Below, piece after piece: positions 27,564 through 36,049 of a stretch of 64,000 nucleotides of DNA. Made by a program: the position numbers and the translations under genes. This DNA is from Mycetohabitans rhizoxinica HKI 454. Its GTDB lineage: Bacteria; Pseudomonadota; Gammaproteobacteria; Burkholderiales; Burkholderiaceae. The DNA lies in assembly GCF_000198775.1 (NCBI RefSeq), contig NC_014722.1, positions 2,424,080 to 2,488,079 on the forward strand, in the 5' to 3' direction. The stretch's first letter is position 1. The number at the start of each line of letters is the position of its first letter. Under the pieces are notes generated by a model. The model worked only from the letters and a program-made list of their open reading frames with translations. It ran no database searches and was not told the origin of the DNA.

Positions 27564-28550
27564 ATGCCTCTGCCTACCGAGCCGCGCGCTACCCGCCCGC
27601 GCGGCACAGACGCCGGCGCCAATGCCAATACCACCAGCAATACCGCTGCTGGCACTGCCGATATTACCGGCACCAGCACCGCCAGTACCAACACCGATAC
27701 AGGCTCGAGCCCCCGCACCGGGGTCGACATCGACAACGATACCGGAAAATCCGGCTTGCTGGAGCGACCCATACTGCGCACGATAGCCGGCGGGCGGCGG
27801 GTAGAGCACGATGTTGTCGCCGACGAAGTACCGGTGGCGCTGGTATTTAACGGGATCTCGCACGCTGTAATGATGTGCACGCCGCGGGACCTGGACCTGC
27901 TCGCGGTCGGCTTTGCGTTGACCGAGGGGATCGTATCGTCAGGCAGCGAAATCCATGACATTGAGGTGCTGATGCACGACGAGGGCTACGCGCAGGTGCA
28001 GCTCACGCTGGTGCAGCACGCGTTCGCGTCGCTGAAAGACAGGCGCCGCGCCCTGGCCGGACGGACCGGTTGCGGCGTGTGCGGCATCGAAAGCGTGCAA
28101 TTGCTTGACCTGGAGCCGGAGCACATTGAGCATACTGGTTTCCTGCAGCGTCTGGCCGCTGATGCGCTCGCGCGCGCGGTGCGGGCGTTGCCGGCGCACC
28201 AGCCGCTGATGCAGGCATGCGGCGGCGTGCACGCGGCCGCATGGTGCGATGCCCGCGGCACGATCCGCTATGCGTTCGAGGACGTCGGCAGGCACAATGC
28301 GCTGGACAAGCTGATCGGACAACTCGTGCTCGCCCGCGAGGACATGCGCGATGGCTTTGTGTTCCTGTCGAGCCGAGCCAGCTATGAACTGGTGCGCAAA
28401 TGCGCGCGCGTGAGCGTGCCGATGGTGGCGACGATCTCCGCGCCGACCGCGCTCGCCGTGTCGATCGCGGCCAAAGCCGGCATCCGGCTGGTCAGTTTTT
28501 GTCGCGAATCCGGCTACGTCGAGTATAGCGCGCCGGCACTGCCCCGCTAG
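27564..28550 (+). CDS. fdhD: formate dehydrogenase accessory sulfurtransferase FdhD
   Basis: FdhD moves sulfur from IscS to the molybdenum cofactor of formate dehydrogenase. The 328-residue protein has the persulfide cysteine loop RTGCGVCGIES, DLDLLAVGFALTEGI, YAFEDVGRHNALDKLIG and FLSSRASYELVRKCA. An unusual ~55-residue N-terminal extension made almost only of Ala, Thr, Asn, Gly, Ser and Asp precedes the conserved core. The ATG at 27564 is used; a TTG at 27555 is also possible. No formate dehydrogenase gene lies in the window. Confidence 0.92.
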   Translation: MPLPTEPRATRPRGTDAGANANTTSNTAAGTADITGTSTASTNTDTGSSPRTGVDIDNDTGKSGLLERPILRTIAGGRRVEHDVVADEVPVALVFNGISHAVMMCTPRDLDLLAVGFALTEGIVSSGSEIHDIEVLMHDEGYAQVQLTLVQHAFASLKDRRRALAGRTGCGVCGIESVQLLDLEPEHIEHTGFLQRLAADALARAVRALPAHQPLMQACGGVHAAAWCDARGTIRYAFEDVGRHNALDKLIGQLVLAREDMRDGFVFLSSRASYELVRKCARVSVPMVATISAPTALAVSIAAKAGIRLVSFCRESGYVEYSAPALPR

Positions 28551-28617
28551 ATGAGCGCGGCCGGCGGCGAGCCGTGGCGGCGCCGTGCGATATTGCAGCC
28601 GTCGTCCGGCGTAGCAG

Positions 28618-29382
28618 TCACTCGAACGGCGTGAAGTCCGGCTTGCGCTTTTGCAGGAACGCGCTCATCGCTTCGCGCGCCTGCGGTGAGCGCAGCATCC
28701 GGCCGAATTGCTCCGCCTCCTCGGCAATGCGTTGCGCGACCTGCGCCTGCGTATCCTGCTTGAGCAGCATCTTGGTCACGCGCAGCGACGACGCGGGCAG
28801 CGCCACGAGCTTCGCCGCCTGCGCCAGCGCGAATTCGTGCAACTGCGCGAGCGGCAGCACCCGGCTCACGATGCCGATCGCTTGAGCCTCATGCGCATCG
28901 AATGGCTCGCCGAGCAGCAGCGTCTGCGCGGCGCGCTGGTAGCCAGCCAGCCGCGGCAGCAACAGGCTCGCGGCCGCCTCGGGACACAACCCGAGTTGTG
29001 TGAACGGCAGCGAGAAGCGCGCGTCGTCGGCCGCATAGACCAGGTCGCAATGCAGCAGCAGCGTCGTGCCGATGCCGACCGCCGGGCCCGACACCGCGGC
29101 AACGATCGGCTTGGCCGCCGTGCTGATCTGCTGTAGGAACTGGAACACCGGAGCATCCGGCCCGGACGGCGACCGCTGCATGAAGTCCTCTAGGTCATTG
29201 CCCGCGCAAAACACCCCGTCATGGCCGCGAATCAGAATCGCGCGCACCAACGCATCGTCGCGAGCCTGCGCGAGCGCGTCGGCCATTGACTGGTACATCG
29301 CGGCAGTCATCGCATTTTTCTTATCCGGTCGGTTCAACTGGAGGGTCAGCACGCCGCGCGCACGTTCAATGACGATATCCAT
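28618..29382 (-). CDS. enoyl-CoA hydratase/isomerase family protein
   Basis: A crotonase-fold enzyme of 254 residues, probably hydrating enoyl-CoA in beta-oxidation. RGHDGVFCAGNDLEDF and the oxyanion-hole region VSGPAVGIGTTLLLHCDLVYAADDA are diagnostic; RFSLPFTQLGLCPEAAAS follows. The position equivalent to the second catalytic Glu is LGLCPEAA. The start MDIVIERA has an AGGAG site; the open frame upstream to 29589 is non-conserved. It follows the thiolase terminator, so it may have its own promoter. Confidence 0.88.
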   Translation of the reverse strand: MDIVIERARGVLTLQLNRPDKKNAMTAAMYQSMADALAQARDDALVRAILIRGHDGVFCAGNDLEDFMQRSPSGPDAPVFQFLQQISTAAKPIVAAVSGPAVGIGTTLLLHCDLVYAADDARFSLPFTQLGLCPEAAASLLLPRLAGYQRAAQTLLLGEPFDAHEAQAIGIVSRVLPLAQLHEFALAQAAKLVALPASSLRVTKMLLKQDTQAQVAQRIAEEAEQFGRMLRSPQAREAMSAFLQKRKPDFTPFE

Positions 29383-29464
29383 CGTCCGATGTCTCCTCGG
29401 TTGACCGATCGCACACGGCACGCGGGTAGGGCGACCCGGCACGAACCGTCGCACAAGCGGCGAA

Positions 29465-29500
29465 TAAAAAACGGCTCGCCAAGCACTGCCCGCGAGCCGT
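29465..29500 (-). terminator. Rho-independent terminator after the thiolase gene
   Basis: On the minus strand a 9-bp stem ACGGCTCGC / GCGAGCCGT is followed by six T. It separates the thiolase gene from the enoyl-CoA hydratase gene. Confidence 0.88.
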
Positions 29501-29540
29501 CCACGCGTCGCGCCAAGTATGCATCCGACGCATCGGTGTG

Positions 29541-30740
29541 TTATACCCGTTCGACGATACCGGCGGCACCCATGCCGGTCCCAACGCACATCGTCACCAT
29601 GCCGTACTTTTGCTTGCGCCGACGCAGCCCGTGCACGAGCGTGGCGGCGCGGATCGCCCCCGTGGCGCCCAGCGGGTGGCCCAACGCGATCGCGCCGCCC
29701 AGCGGGTTCACCTTGGTCTGGTCAAGCCCCAGTTCCCCGATCACCGCCAACGCCTGCGCGGCAAATGCCTCGTTCAGTTCGATCCAGTCGATGTCCTGCA
29801 GCGCCAGGCCGGCGGCCTTCAGTGCGGCCGGAATGGCTTCCTTCGGGCCGATGCCCATGATCTCCGGCGGCACGCCGCGCACCGCAAAACTCACGAAGCG
29901 CGCCAGCGGTGTGAGGTTGAATTGCTTGAGGATCTTCTCCGACACCACGACCAGCGCACCGGCACCATCCGAGGTCTGCGAGCTGTTGCCGGCCGTCACC
30001 GTGCCCTTGTTCGCGAACACGGTTTTGAGCTTGCCGAGCCCTTCCAGCGTCGTGTCGGCACGGGGCCCTTCGTCCAGCGCGATCTCACGCGCGTTCACGA
30101 CGATCTGGCCACTCGCCAGATCCGGCATGCGGTCCGTCACCGTGTACGGCGCGATCTCGTCGGCAAATTCGCCCGCCTGCTGAGCGGCCAACGCCTTTTG
30201 GTGCGAGCGCAACGAGAATTCGTCCTGCGCCTCGCGCGACACTTCCCAGCGCTGCGCCACGCGCTCGGCGGTCAACCCCATCCCATAGGCAATGCCGATA
30301 TGCTCGTCGGCATCGAAGATACGTGGCGGCAACGAAGGCTTGTTGCCCAGCATCGGCACCATGCTCATCGACTCGCAGCCGCCGGCGAGCATCACATCCG
30401 CTTCGCCGACACGGATGCGATCAGCCGCCATCGCCAGCGCGGTCAAGCCGGACGCGCAAAAGCGGTTCACCGTAACACCGCCAACGCTGGGCGGCAAGCC
30501 GGCCAGCAGCGCGCCGATACGCGCGACGTTCAGGCCCTGCTCCGCCTCCGGGATCGCACAACCGACGATGGCATCCTCGATCAGCTTCGTATCGAGTGCC
30601 GGCACCTTCGCGAGGGCCGAGCGGATCGCGTGAGTCAGCAACTCATCAGGGCGCGTATTGCGCAAAGCACCGCGCGGCGCCTTGCCGATCGGCGTGCGGC
30701 TGGCCGCGACGATGTAGGCATCTTGCACTTGTTTGCTCAT
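29541..30740 (-). CDS. acetyl-CoA C-acyltransferase (3-ketoacyl-CoA thiolase)
   Basis: It cleaves 3-ketoacyl-CoA to acetyl-CoA and a shortened acyl-CoA. The 399-residue FadA-type thiolase shows the nucleophilic cysteine in VNRFCASGLTALAMAA, ELNEAFAAQALAVIGEL, the histidine in GGAIALGHPLGATGA, and the C-terminal cysteine in MVTMCVGTGMGAAG. It lies 24 bases downstream of the broken fadB-type gene, as in Burkholderia beta-oxidation operons. Confidence 0.93.
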   Translation of the reverse strand: MSKQVQDAYIVAASRTPIGKAPRGALRNTRPDELLTHAIRSALAKVPALDTKLIEDAIVGCAIPEAEQGLNVARIGALLAGLPPSVGGVTVNRFCASGLTALAMAADRIRVGEADVMLAGGCESMSMVPMLGNKPSLPPRIFDADEHIGIAYGMGLTAERVAQRWEVSREAQDEFSLRSHQKALAAQQAGEFADEIAPYTVTDRMPDLASGQIVVNAREIALDEGPRADTTLEGLGKLKTVFANKGTVTAGNSSQTSDGAGALVVVSEKILKQFNLTPLARFVSFAVRGVPPEIMGIGPKEAIPAALKAAGLALQDIDWIELNEAFAAQALAVIGELGLDQTKVNPLGGAIALGHPLGATGAIRAATLVHGLRRRKQKYGMVTMCVGTGMGAAGIVERV

Positions 30741-30764
30741 CTCGAGACTCCTTGTCGGGCCGCG

Positions 30765-33201
30765 TTAGTTGCGCACCGGCTTGCCGGTCTGCAGCATGCC
30801 CATAATCCGTTCCTGCGTCTTCTGCGTGCCGAGCAGCGCAACGAACGCACGGCGCTCGAGCGCGAGCAGCCACGCCTCATCAACGGTACTGCCCGCTTCG
30901 ACGTCCCCACCGCAGATCGTCTCGGCGATGCGGCAGGCGATCAGGAAATCGTGTTCGCTGATAAAGCGCCCGTCGCGCATGTTAACCAGCGACGCCTTGA
31001 TGGTTGAAATTGCCGAACGTCCCGCCACCGGGATCGCGTTGGCCGGCAGCGGCGGCCGATAGCCGGCCGCTGCCAGCGCGCGTGCTTCGTGCTTTGCGGT
31101 GTCGAGCAATTCGTGCACGTTAAAGACAATCGTGTCTGACGGCTTCAGATAACCGAGCATGCGCGCCTCGTGCGCGGACGACGACACTTTCGCCATCGCC
31201 GCCGCCTCGAAGGGCTTTTGCAAGAACTGCAGCAGATTGCCCGTCGCCCCTGCGTCGGCCGCGGCCTGAGCCGCGCGCAACGCCGCCTCCTTAAGCCCAC
31301 CGCCGGCCGGCACCAGTCCCACGCCGACCTCGACCAGCCCAATATAGGTCTCCACGTGGGCGACGCGCTTGGCACTATGCAGCAGTAGTTCACAGCCGCC
31401 CCCCAGCGCTATGCCCGACGCGGCCGATACCACCGGCACGTTCGCGTACTTCACGCGCAGCATGCCCTGCTGAAATTTTTGCACGAATGGCTCGATGCCC
31501 TGGGCGCCGCCCATCATGAACGCGGGCATCGCTTCTTCGAGATTTGCGCCAGCGGAGAACGGGCCGCCCGGCGTGCCGAGCTTCAGCGACGTTGGCTGCC
31601 AGATCACCAGCGCCTTGTATTGCTGTTCAGCAACGTCGATCGCCTGCGTAATTCCGTCGATCACGCTCGGCCCGATCGTATTCATCTTCGACTTAAACGA
31701 CAGAATCAGCACATCGTCCTCGCCGGCCCGCTCGTCGACCCATGCGCGCACCGCGTCAGTCTCGAACACCGTCTTGCCATACGTGCGCGGATCGTTGCTG
31801 GCCTCGCCAACCAGCGGTGCGCGGAACACCTGCTTGCGATAGTACTGGCAGCGTGCTGCGCGGCACGAACGTGCGCCGCGCTGGCGACCACGAGCCCTGT
31901 GCGGTATGCACGCCGCCTTGCTCCCCAACTGGGCCCTCCAGCACCCATGCCGGTAGCGCCACGTCGGCCAATGCCTTGCCGGCGCGGATGTCTTCCTGGA
32001 CCCATTCGGCAACCTGCTTCCAGCCGGCGGCCTGCCACCCTTCGAACGGCCCCTCAGTCCAGCCAAAGCCCCAGCGGATCGCCAGGTCGACGTCACGCGC
32101 GTTATCGGCGATCGATTCGAGGTGCACAGCAATGTAGTGGTACACATCACGGAAGATCGACCACAGGAATTGCGCCTGTGGATGCGTGGACTCGCGCAAC
32201 AGCTTCAACCGCTCGGCGGGCGCACGCTTCAGGAGGCGGGCGACGAGCTCGTCGGCCTTGGCGCCACTGTCCACGTACTCGCCGATCTTCGCGTCCAGCA
32301 CCTTGATGGCCTTGCCTTCCTTCTTATAGAACCCCGCACCGCTCTTTTGCCCGAGCGCGCCCTTAGCCACCAGCGCGGCGAGCACCGGCGGCGTCTGGTA
32401 GATCGGGAAGAACGGATCGTCGGCCAGGTTGTCCTGCATCGTCTTGATGACGTGCGCCATCGTATCCAGGCCAACCACGTCGGCGGTACGGAACGTGGCC
32501 GACTTTGCGCGGCCTAGCCGTGAGCCGGTCAGGTCGTCGACCTCGTCAAAACGCAAGCCGAACTTGGCTGCCTCAGCGATCACTGCGAGGATCGAGAAGA
32601 TGCCGACGCGGTTTGCAATGAAGTTCGGTGTGTCCTTGGCGCGCACCACGCCCTTGCCGACCACGCTGGTGAGCACGGTCTCGAGTTGATCGAGTATCTC
32701 CGGGCGCGTATGCTCGGTCGGAATCAGCTCGACCAGATGCATGTAGCGCGGTGGATTGAAAAAGTGCACGCCGCAAAAACGCGCTTTCAGGTCATCGGAG
32801 AAGCCTTCCGAGAGCCGAGTAATCGACAGTCCCGACGTATTGGTCGCGAAGATCGCCTTCTCGCCGATATACGGGGACACCTTCTTGTACAGATCGTGCT
32901 TCCAGTCCATGCGCTCGGCGATCGCCTCGATTACCAAGTCGCACTCGCGCAGCTTGTCTAAGTCGTCCTCGTAGTTGGCGGCGACGATATGCGCGGCATC
33001 GCCCTTCACGCCGAGCGGCGCCGGCGACAGCTTTTTCAGGTGCTCGATCGCGTTGAGCGCGATGCCGCTCTTGGGTCCCTCCTTCGTGGGCAGGTCGAAC
33101 AGCAGCACCGGCACCTTCGCGTTGATTAGGTGCGCCGCGATCTGCGCGCCCATCACGCCGGCGCCCAGCACCGCCACCTTGCGAATGATCAGATTGCTCA
33201 C
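30765..33201 (-). pseudogene. FadB-type 3-hydroxyacyl-CoA dehydrogenase/enoyl-CoA hydratase fusion, frameshifted
   Basis: The first frame (from ATG 33201) carries the HCDH NAD motif VAVLGAGVMGAQIAAHL, FATNTSGLSITRL and GVHFFNPPRYMHLVELI, then HCDH C-terminal repeats up to RSTLPV near 31845. The homology then continues one frame over with YRKQVFRAPLVGEA and an ECH-like domain (GPFSAGANLEEAM, ASGIALGGGCELLLHS, GVGLVPAGGGLKEAAL). The span is 2437 bases, one more than 812 codons, consistent with a +1 insertion near 31842-31844. Both halves are otherwise intact and uninterrupted, so the lesion is recent or a sequencing error. The first frame would end at 31756 as a 481-residue protein with junk at its end. 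Confidence 0.88.
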
Positions 33202-33233
33202 GTGTCTCTCCAGTTAGAGCCAGCTCCCATCCA

Positions 33234-35021
33234 TTAAAACAGCGCTTCGTCGATCTCGGTCAGCGGCTTGGCTCCGGCACGCGCGGCGCGGATCGTGAAG
33301 GCCGTCTCGGGTAACAGCTTCGCAAAGTAGAACCGCGCGGTCGCGAGCTTGGACCGGTAGAATGGGTCGCCGCTACCTTGCTTGTCCAGCGCCAGACGGG
33401 CCATGCGCGCCCAAAAGTACGAGAACACTAAATGCCCGACCGTGCGCAGGTACGGTACCGCCGCGGCGCCAACTTCGTCCGGGCTCTGCATCGCCTTCAT
33501 GCCGATTTCCATCGTCAGCTTCTGTACCTTTTCGCCGATGTCCGCCAGCGGATTGACGAACTCCTGCATGTCGGGGTTGATGCCCTCGGCCTGGACAAAA
33601 TCCTGCACGAGCTTGCCAAACTTCTTCAGCTTCGCGCCCATGTCGCCGAGCACCTTGCGCCCCAGCAGGTCCAGCGACTGAATCGTGTTAGTGCCTTCGT
33701 AAATCATGTTGATGCGCGCATCACGCACATATTGCTCGATGCCCCACTCAGCGATATAGCCATGGCCGCCCAACACCTGCATGGCGTTGTTGGTCGCCTC
33801 GAACGCGTTGTCGGTCAGGAACGCCTTGATGACCGGTGTGAGCAACGCAACCAGGTCGGCCGCATCCCGGCGCACCGCCTCGTCCTCGTGCGACAGTTCC
33901 TTGTCGATCTGCAGAGCCGCCCAGTACGTGAACGCGCGCCCCGCCTCGACGTAGGCCTTCTGCGTCAACAACATGCGTCGCACATCCGGGTGCACGATGA
34001 TCGGGTCGGCCGCCTTGTCCGGCGCCTTAGGACCGCTAAGCGAGCGCATCTGCAGCCGCTGCCTCGCGTAGGCGAGCGAGTTCTGGTACGCGACTTCGGT
34101 CAGCCCCAGGCCTTGCATGCCCACGCCGAGCCGCGCCGCATTCATCATCACGAACATCGCATTCAAGCCCTTGTTCGGCTCGCCGACCAGCCAGCCCCTG
34201 GCATCATCCAGATTGATTACGCACGTCGCATTGCCATGGATGCCCATCTTGTGCTCGATCGAGCCACACTTGACGCCGTTGCGCTGCCCAGGCTCGCCGT
34301 TGTCGTCCGGGATGAACTTGGGCACGATGAACAATGAAATGCCCTTGGTCCCCGCCGGCGCGTCCGGCAACCGCGCGAGCACCAGGTGGACGATGTTGTC
34401 GGCGAGGTCGTGCTCGCCGCTCGAAATAAAGATCTTCGTGCCGGTAATCGAGTACGAGCCGTCGCCGTTGGGCTCGGCCCGCGTGCGCAAGATCCCAAGG
34501 TCGGTGCCGCAATGCGGCTCGGTCAAGCACATCGTGCCGGTCCACTGACCGGATACCAGCTTCGGTAGATACCGCTGTTGAAGCTCCGGCGTGCCGTGCG
34601 CGTGCAGGCATTCGTACGCGCCGTGCGACAGGCCAGGATACATGGTCCATGCCTGGTTCGCCGAATTGAGCATCTCGTACAGCGCGTTGTTCACGAACGC
34701 GGGCAAGCCCTGGCCGCCATAGGCCGGATCGCAGCCCAACGCCGGCCAGCCGGCCTCGATATACTGCTGGTACGCTTGCTTGAAGCCCTCGGGCGTGGTC
34801 ACCACGCCGTCGCCGACATACGTACAACCCTGCTGGTCGCCAACCTGGTTCAACGGAAACAGGACCTCGGAGCAGAACTTGCCCGCCTCCTGCAGCACCG
34901 CATTGATCGTATCGGCATCCAGATCCGCGTGCTTAGGCAGTTGCTTCAGTTCGGCTTCGACGTTCAGCAATTCGTGCAAGACGAATTGCATGTCGCGCAA
35001 CGGTGCAGCGTACTGTCCCAT
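33234..35021 (-). CDS. acyl-CoA dehydrogenase (long, C-terminal-extended type)
   Basis: This FAD enzyme makes the first oxidation in fatty acid degradation. The 595-residue protein has the N-terminal helical domain, MCLTEPHCGTDLGILRTRA, the FAD/substrate loop SITGTKIFISSGEHDL, QVLGGHGYIAEWGIEQYVRD, and the catalytic Glu in NMIYEGTNTIQSLDLLGRK, followed by the ~130-residue C-terminal extension of this subfamily. It lies 32 bases before the fadB-type gene and 54 after the tetR gene. Confidence 0.93.
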   Translation of the reverse strand: MGQYAAPLRDMQFVLHELLNVEAELKQLPKHADLDADTINAVLQEAGKFCSEVLFPLNQVGDQQGCTYVGDGVVTTPEGFKQAYQQYIEAGWPALGCDPAYGGQGLPAFVNNALYEMLNSANQAWTMYPGLSHGAYECLHAHGTPELQQRYLPKLVSGQWTGTMCLTEPHCGTDLGILRTRAEPNGDGSYSITGTKIFISSGEHDLADNIVHLVLARLPDAPAGTKGISLFIVPKFIPDDNGEPGQRNGVKCGSIEHKMGIHGNATCVINLDDARGWLVGEPNKGLNAMFVMMNAARLGVGMQGLGLTEVAYQNSLAYARQRLQMRSLSGPKAPDKAADPIIVHPDVRRMLLTQKAYVEAGRAFTYWAALQIDKELSHEDEAVRRDAADLVALLTPVIKAFLTDNAFEATNNAMQVLGGHGYIAEWGIEQYVRDARINMIYEGTNTIQSLDLLGRKVLGDMGAKLKKFGKLVQDFVQAEGINPDMQEFVNPLADIGEKVQKLTMEIGMKAMQSPDEVGAAAVPYLRTVGHLVFSYFWARMARLALDKQGSGDPFYRSKLATARFYFAKLLPETAFTIRAARAGAKPLTEIDEALF

Positions 35022-35075
35022 GACTCTCTCCGTTTTGAGTAAGGCACCGGCGATGCGCGGGATGATCTGCCCGCG

Positions 35076-35684
35076 TCAGCGACCAGCGTCGCTTTGATAC
35101 GACACAAAAACTTTGTCGAGCACCCGCCACGCAACCTCGACCGCATCCGGCAAGCGCAGGAAACGCGCATCGTGGTGCAGCCCGAGCGTCACGCTGTACA
35201 ACTCGAACAGCATCAGCCGCGGGTCGGTATCCGTACGCAGATGCCCTTCATCCTTGGCTTGCAAGATGGCACGGATCAGCGTGCCGCGCCAGGTACTGAC
35301 GCTGCGCGCGAGCTCCTCGCGCACGGCGCTGGCGGCTCGATCATCGTACTCGACGGCACCACTGATATAGATGCAACCGGTGGTAACCTCCTGAATCCGC
35401 TTCTCCATCCATCGGCCAACCAGCGCCTTGAGGCGCGGCAATCCGCGCGGCTCCCGAATCGCCGGGAAGAACACTTCCTGTTCGAAGCGCTGGTGGTATT
35501 CTCGGATCACCTCGACTTGCAAATCCTCGCGCGAACCGAAGTGCGCGAACACACCACTTTTGCTCATCTGCATGCGCTCGGCCAGCAGACCGATTGTCAA
35601 CCCCTCAAGCCCGTCCCGGCTCGCCAGGTCCAACGCAGCATCCAAGATCGCCGCACGGGTTTGTTCGCCTTTTCGCATCGCCAT
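35076..35684 (-). CDS. TetR/AcrR family regulator of beta-oxidation (PsrA-like)
   Basis: The 202-residue protein has an N-terminal helix-turn-helix (TRAAILDAALDLASRDGLEG, LTIGLLAERMQMSKSGVFAHFGSRE) and a C-terminal ligand domain of the TetR_C type. It is the first gene of the cluster whose next members degrade fatty acids, so a repressor released by acyl-CoA or fatty acid is likely. The GAAAC-GA-GTTTC palindrome upstream matches the Pseudomonas PsrA site form. The start at 35684 (MAMRKGEQT) matches relatives; ATG 35699 would add five residues. Confidence 0.88.
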   Translation of the reverse strand: MAMRKGEQTRAAILDAALDLASRDGLEGLTIGLLAERMQMSKSGVFAHFGSREDLQVEVIREYHQRFEQEVFFPAIREPRGLPRLKALVGRWMEKRIQEVTTGCIYISGAVEYDDRAASAVREELARSVSTWRGTLIRAILQAKDEGHLRTDTDPRLMLFELYSVTLGLHHDARFLRLPDAVEVAWRVLDKVFVSYQSDAGR

Positions 35685-35714
35685 TTTTTTACCGTTCATT
35701 CATTGCCCCGCAAA

Positions 35715-35732
35715 ATAGAACGGCCGTACTAT
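35715..35732. promoter_or_regulatory. near-palindromic operator candidate upstream of tetR
   Basis: ATAGAACGG|CCGTACTAT is an 18-base inverted repeat with eight of nine arm pairs matching. It ends about 16-30 bases before the tetR start codons, where a repressor would block transcription or initiation. Confidence 0.5.
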
Positions 35733-35768
35733 TATTGTGGGGGACCGCCCGCGGAAACAAGCTTTTTA

Positions 35769-35786
35769 TTAGAAACGAGTTTCTAA
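35769..35786. promoter_or_regulatory. perfect palindrome matching the PsrA-type operator
   Basis: TTAGAAAC-GA-GTTTCTAA has perfect 8-base arms. Its core GAAAC-N2-GTTTC fits the published PsrA consensus form (G/C)AAAC(N2-4)GTTT(G/C). It lies about 85 bases upstream of the TetR/PsrA-like gene, inside an AT-rich segment suited to a promoter. Confidence 0.6.
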
Positions 35787-35810
35787 CAAGCACGACCGTG
35801 CTGTACAGCT

Positions 35811-35824
35811 GATGACCGGTCATC
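35811..35824. promoter_or_regulatory. third palindrome in the tetR upstream region
   Basis: GATGACC|GGTCATC is a perfect 14-base palindrome 25 bases from the PsrA-like site. Its role is unknown. The rest of the 350-base gap (35700-36049) holds no recognisable gene. Confidence 0.35.
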
Positions 35825-36049
35825 CACGTGATGATGTGATTCGATGTCCGTGCTCCGGTCCCGCGCGTTTGGGGTGCTGCGTGGCGCACCGTCGAACCCG
35901 CATGTGCGCCATTTCAAGTGATTTTGCGAACCGGATCAAGAACAGCCCATCTTGCGGCACAATAACGACAGACCATGCTCGTATCCGGCCATGCCGCCGG
36001 CTCAGCCGTTTAGCATTGATCGATGCCGGCTTTTACTTGGATTGCATCA

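Noticed and set aside
28618..29589. Longer start of the enoyl-CoA hydratase at 29589
   Set aside because: The extra 69 residues read through the thiolase terminator and overlap the thiolase end; the AGGAG-preceded ATG at 29382 fits the family.
31756..32150. Programmed frameshift as explanation for the split fadB-type gene
   Set aside because: No slippery heptamer or downstream structure is evident at 31840-31846; a simple insertion explains it better.
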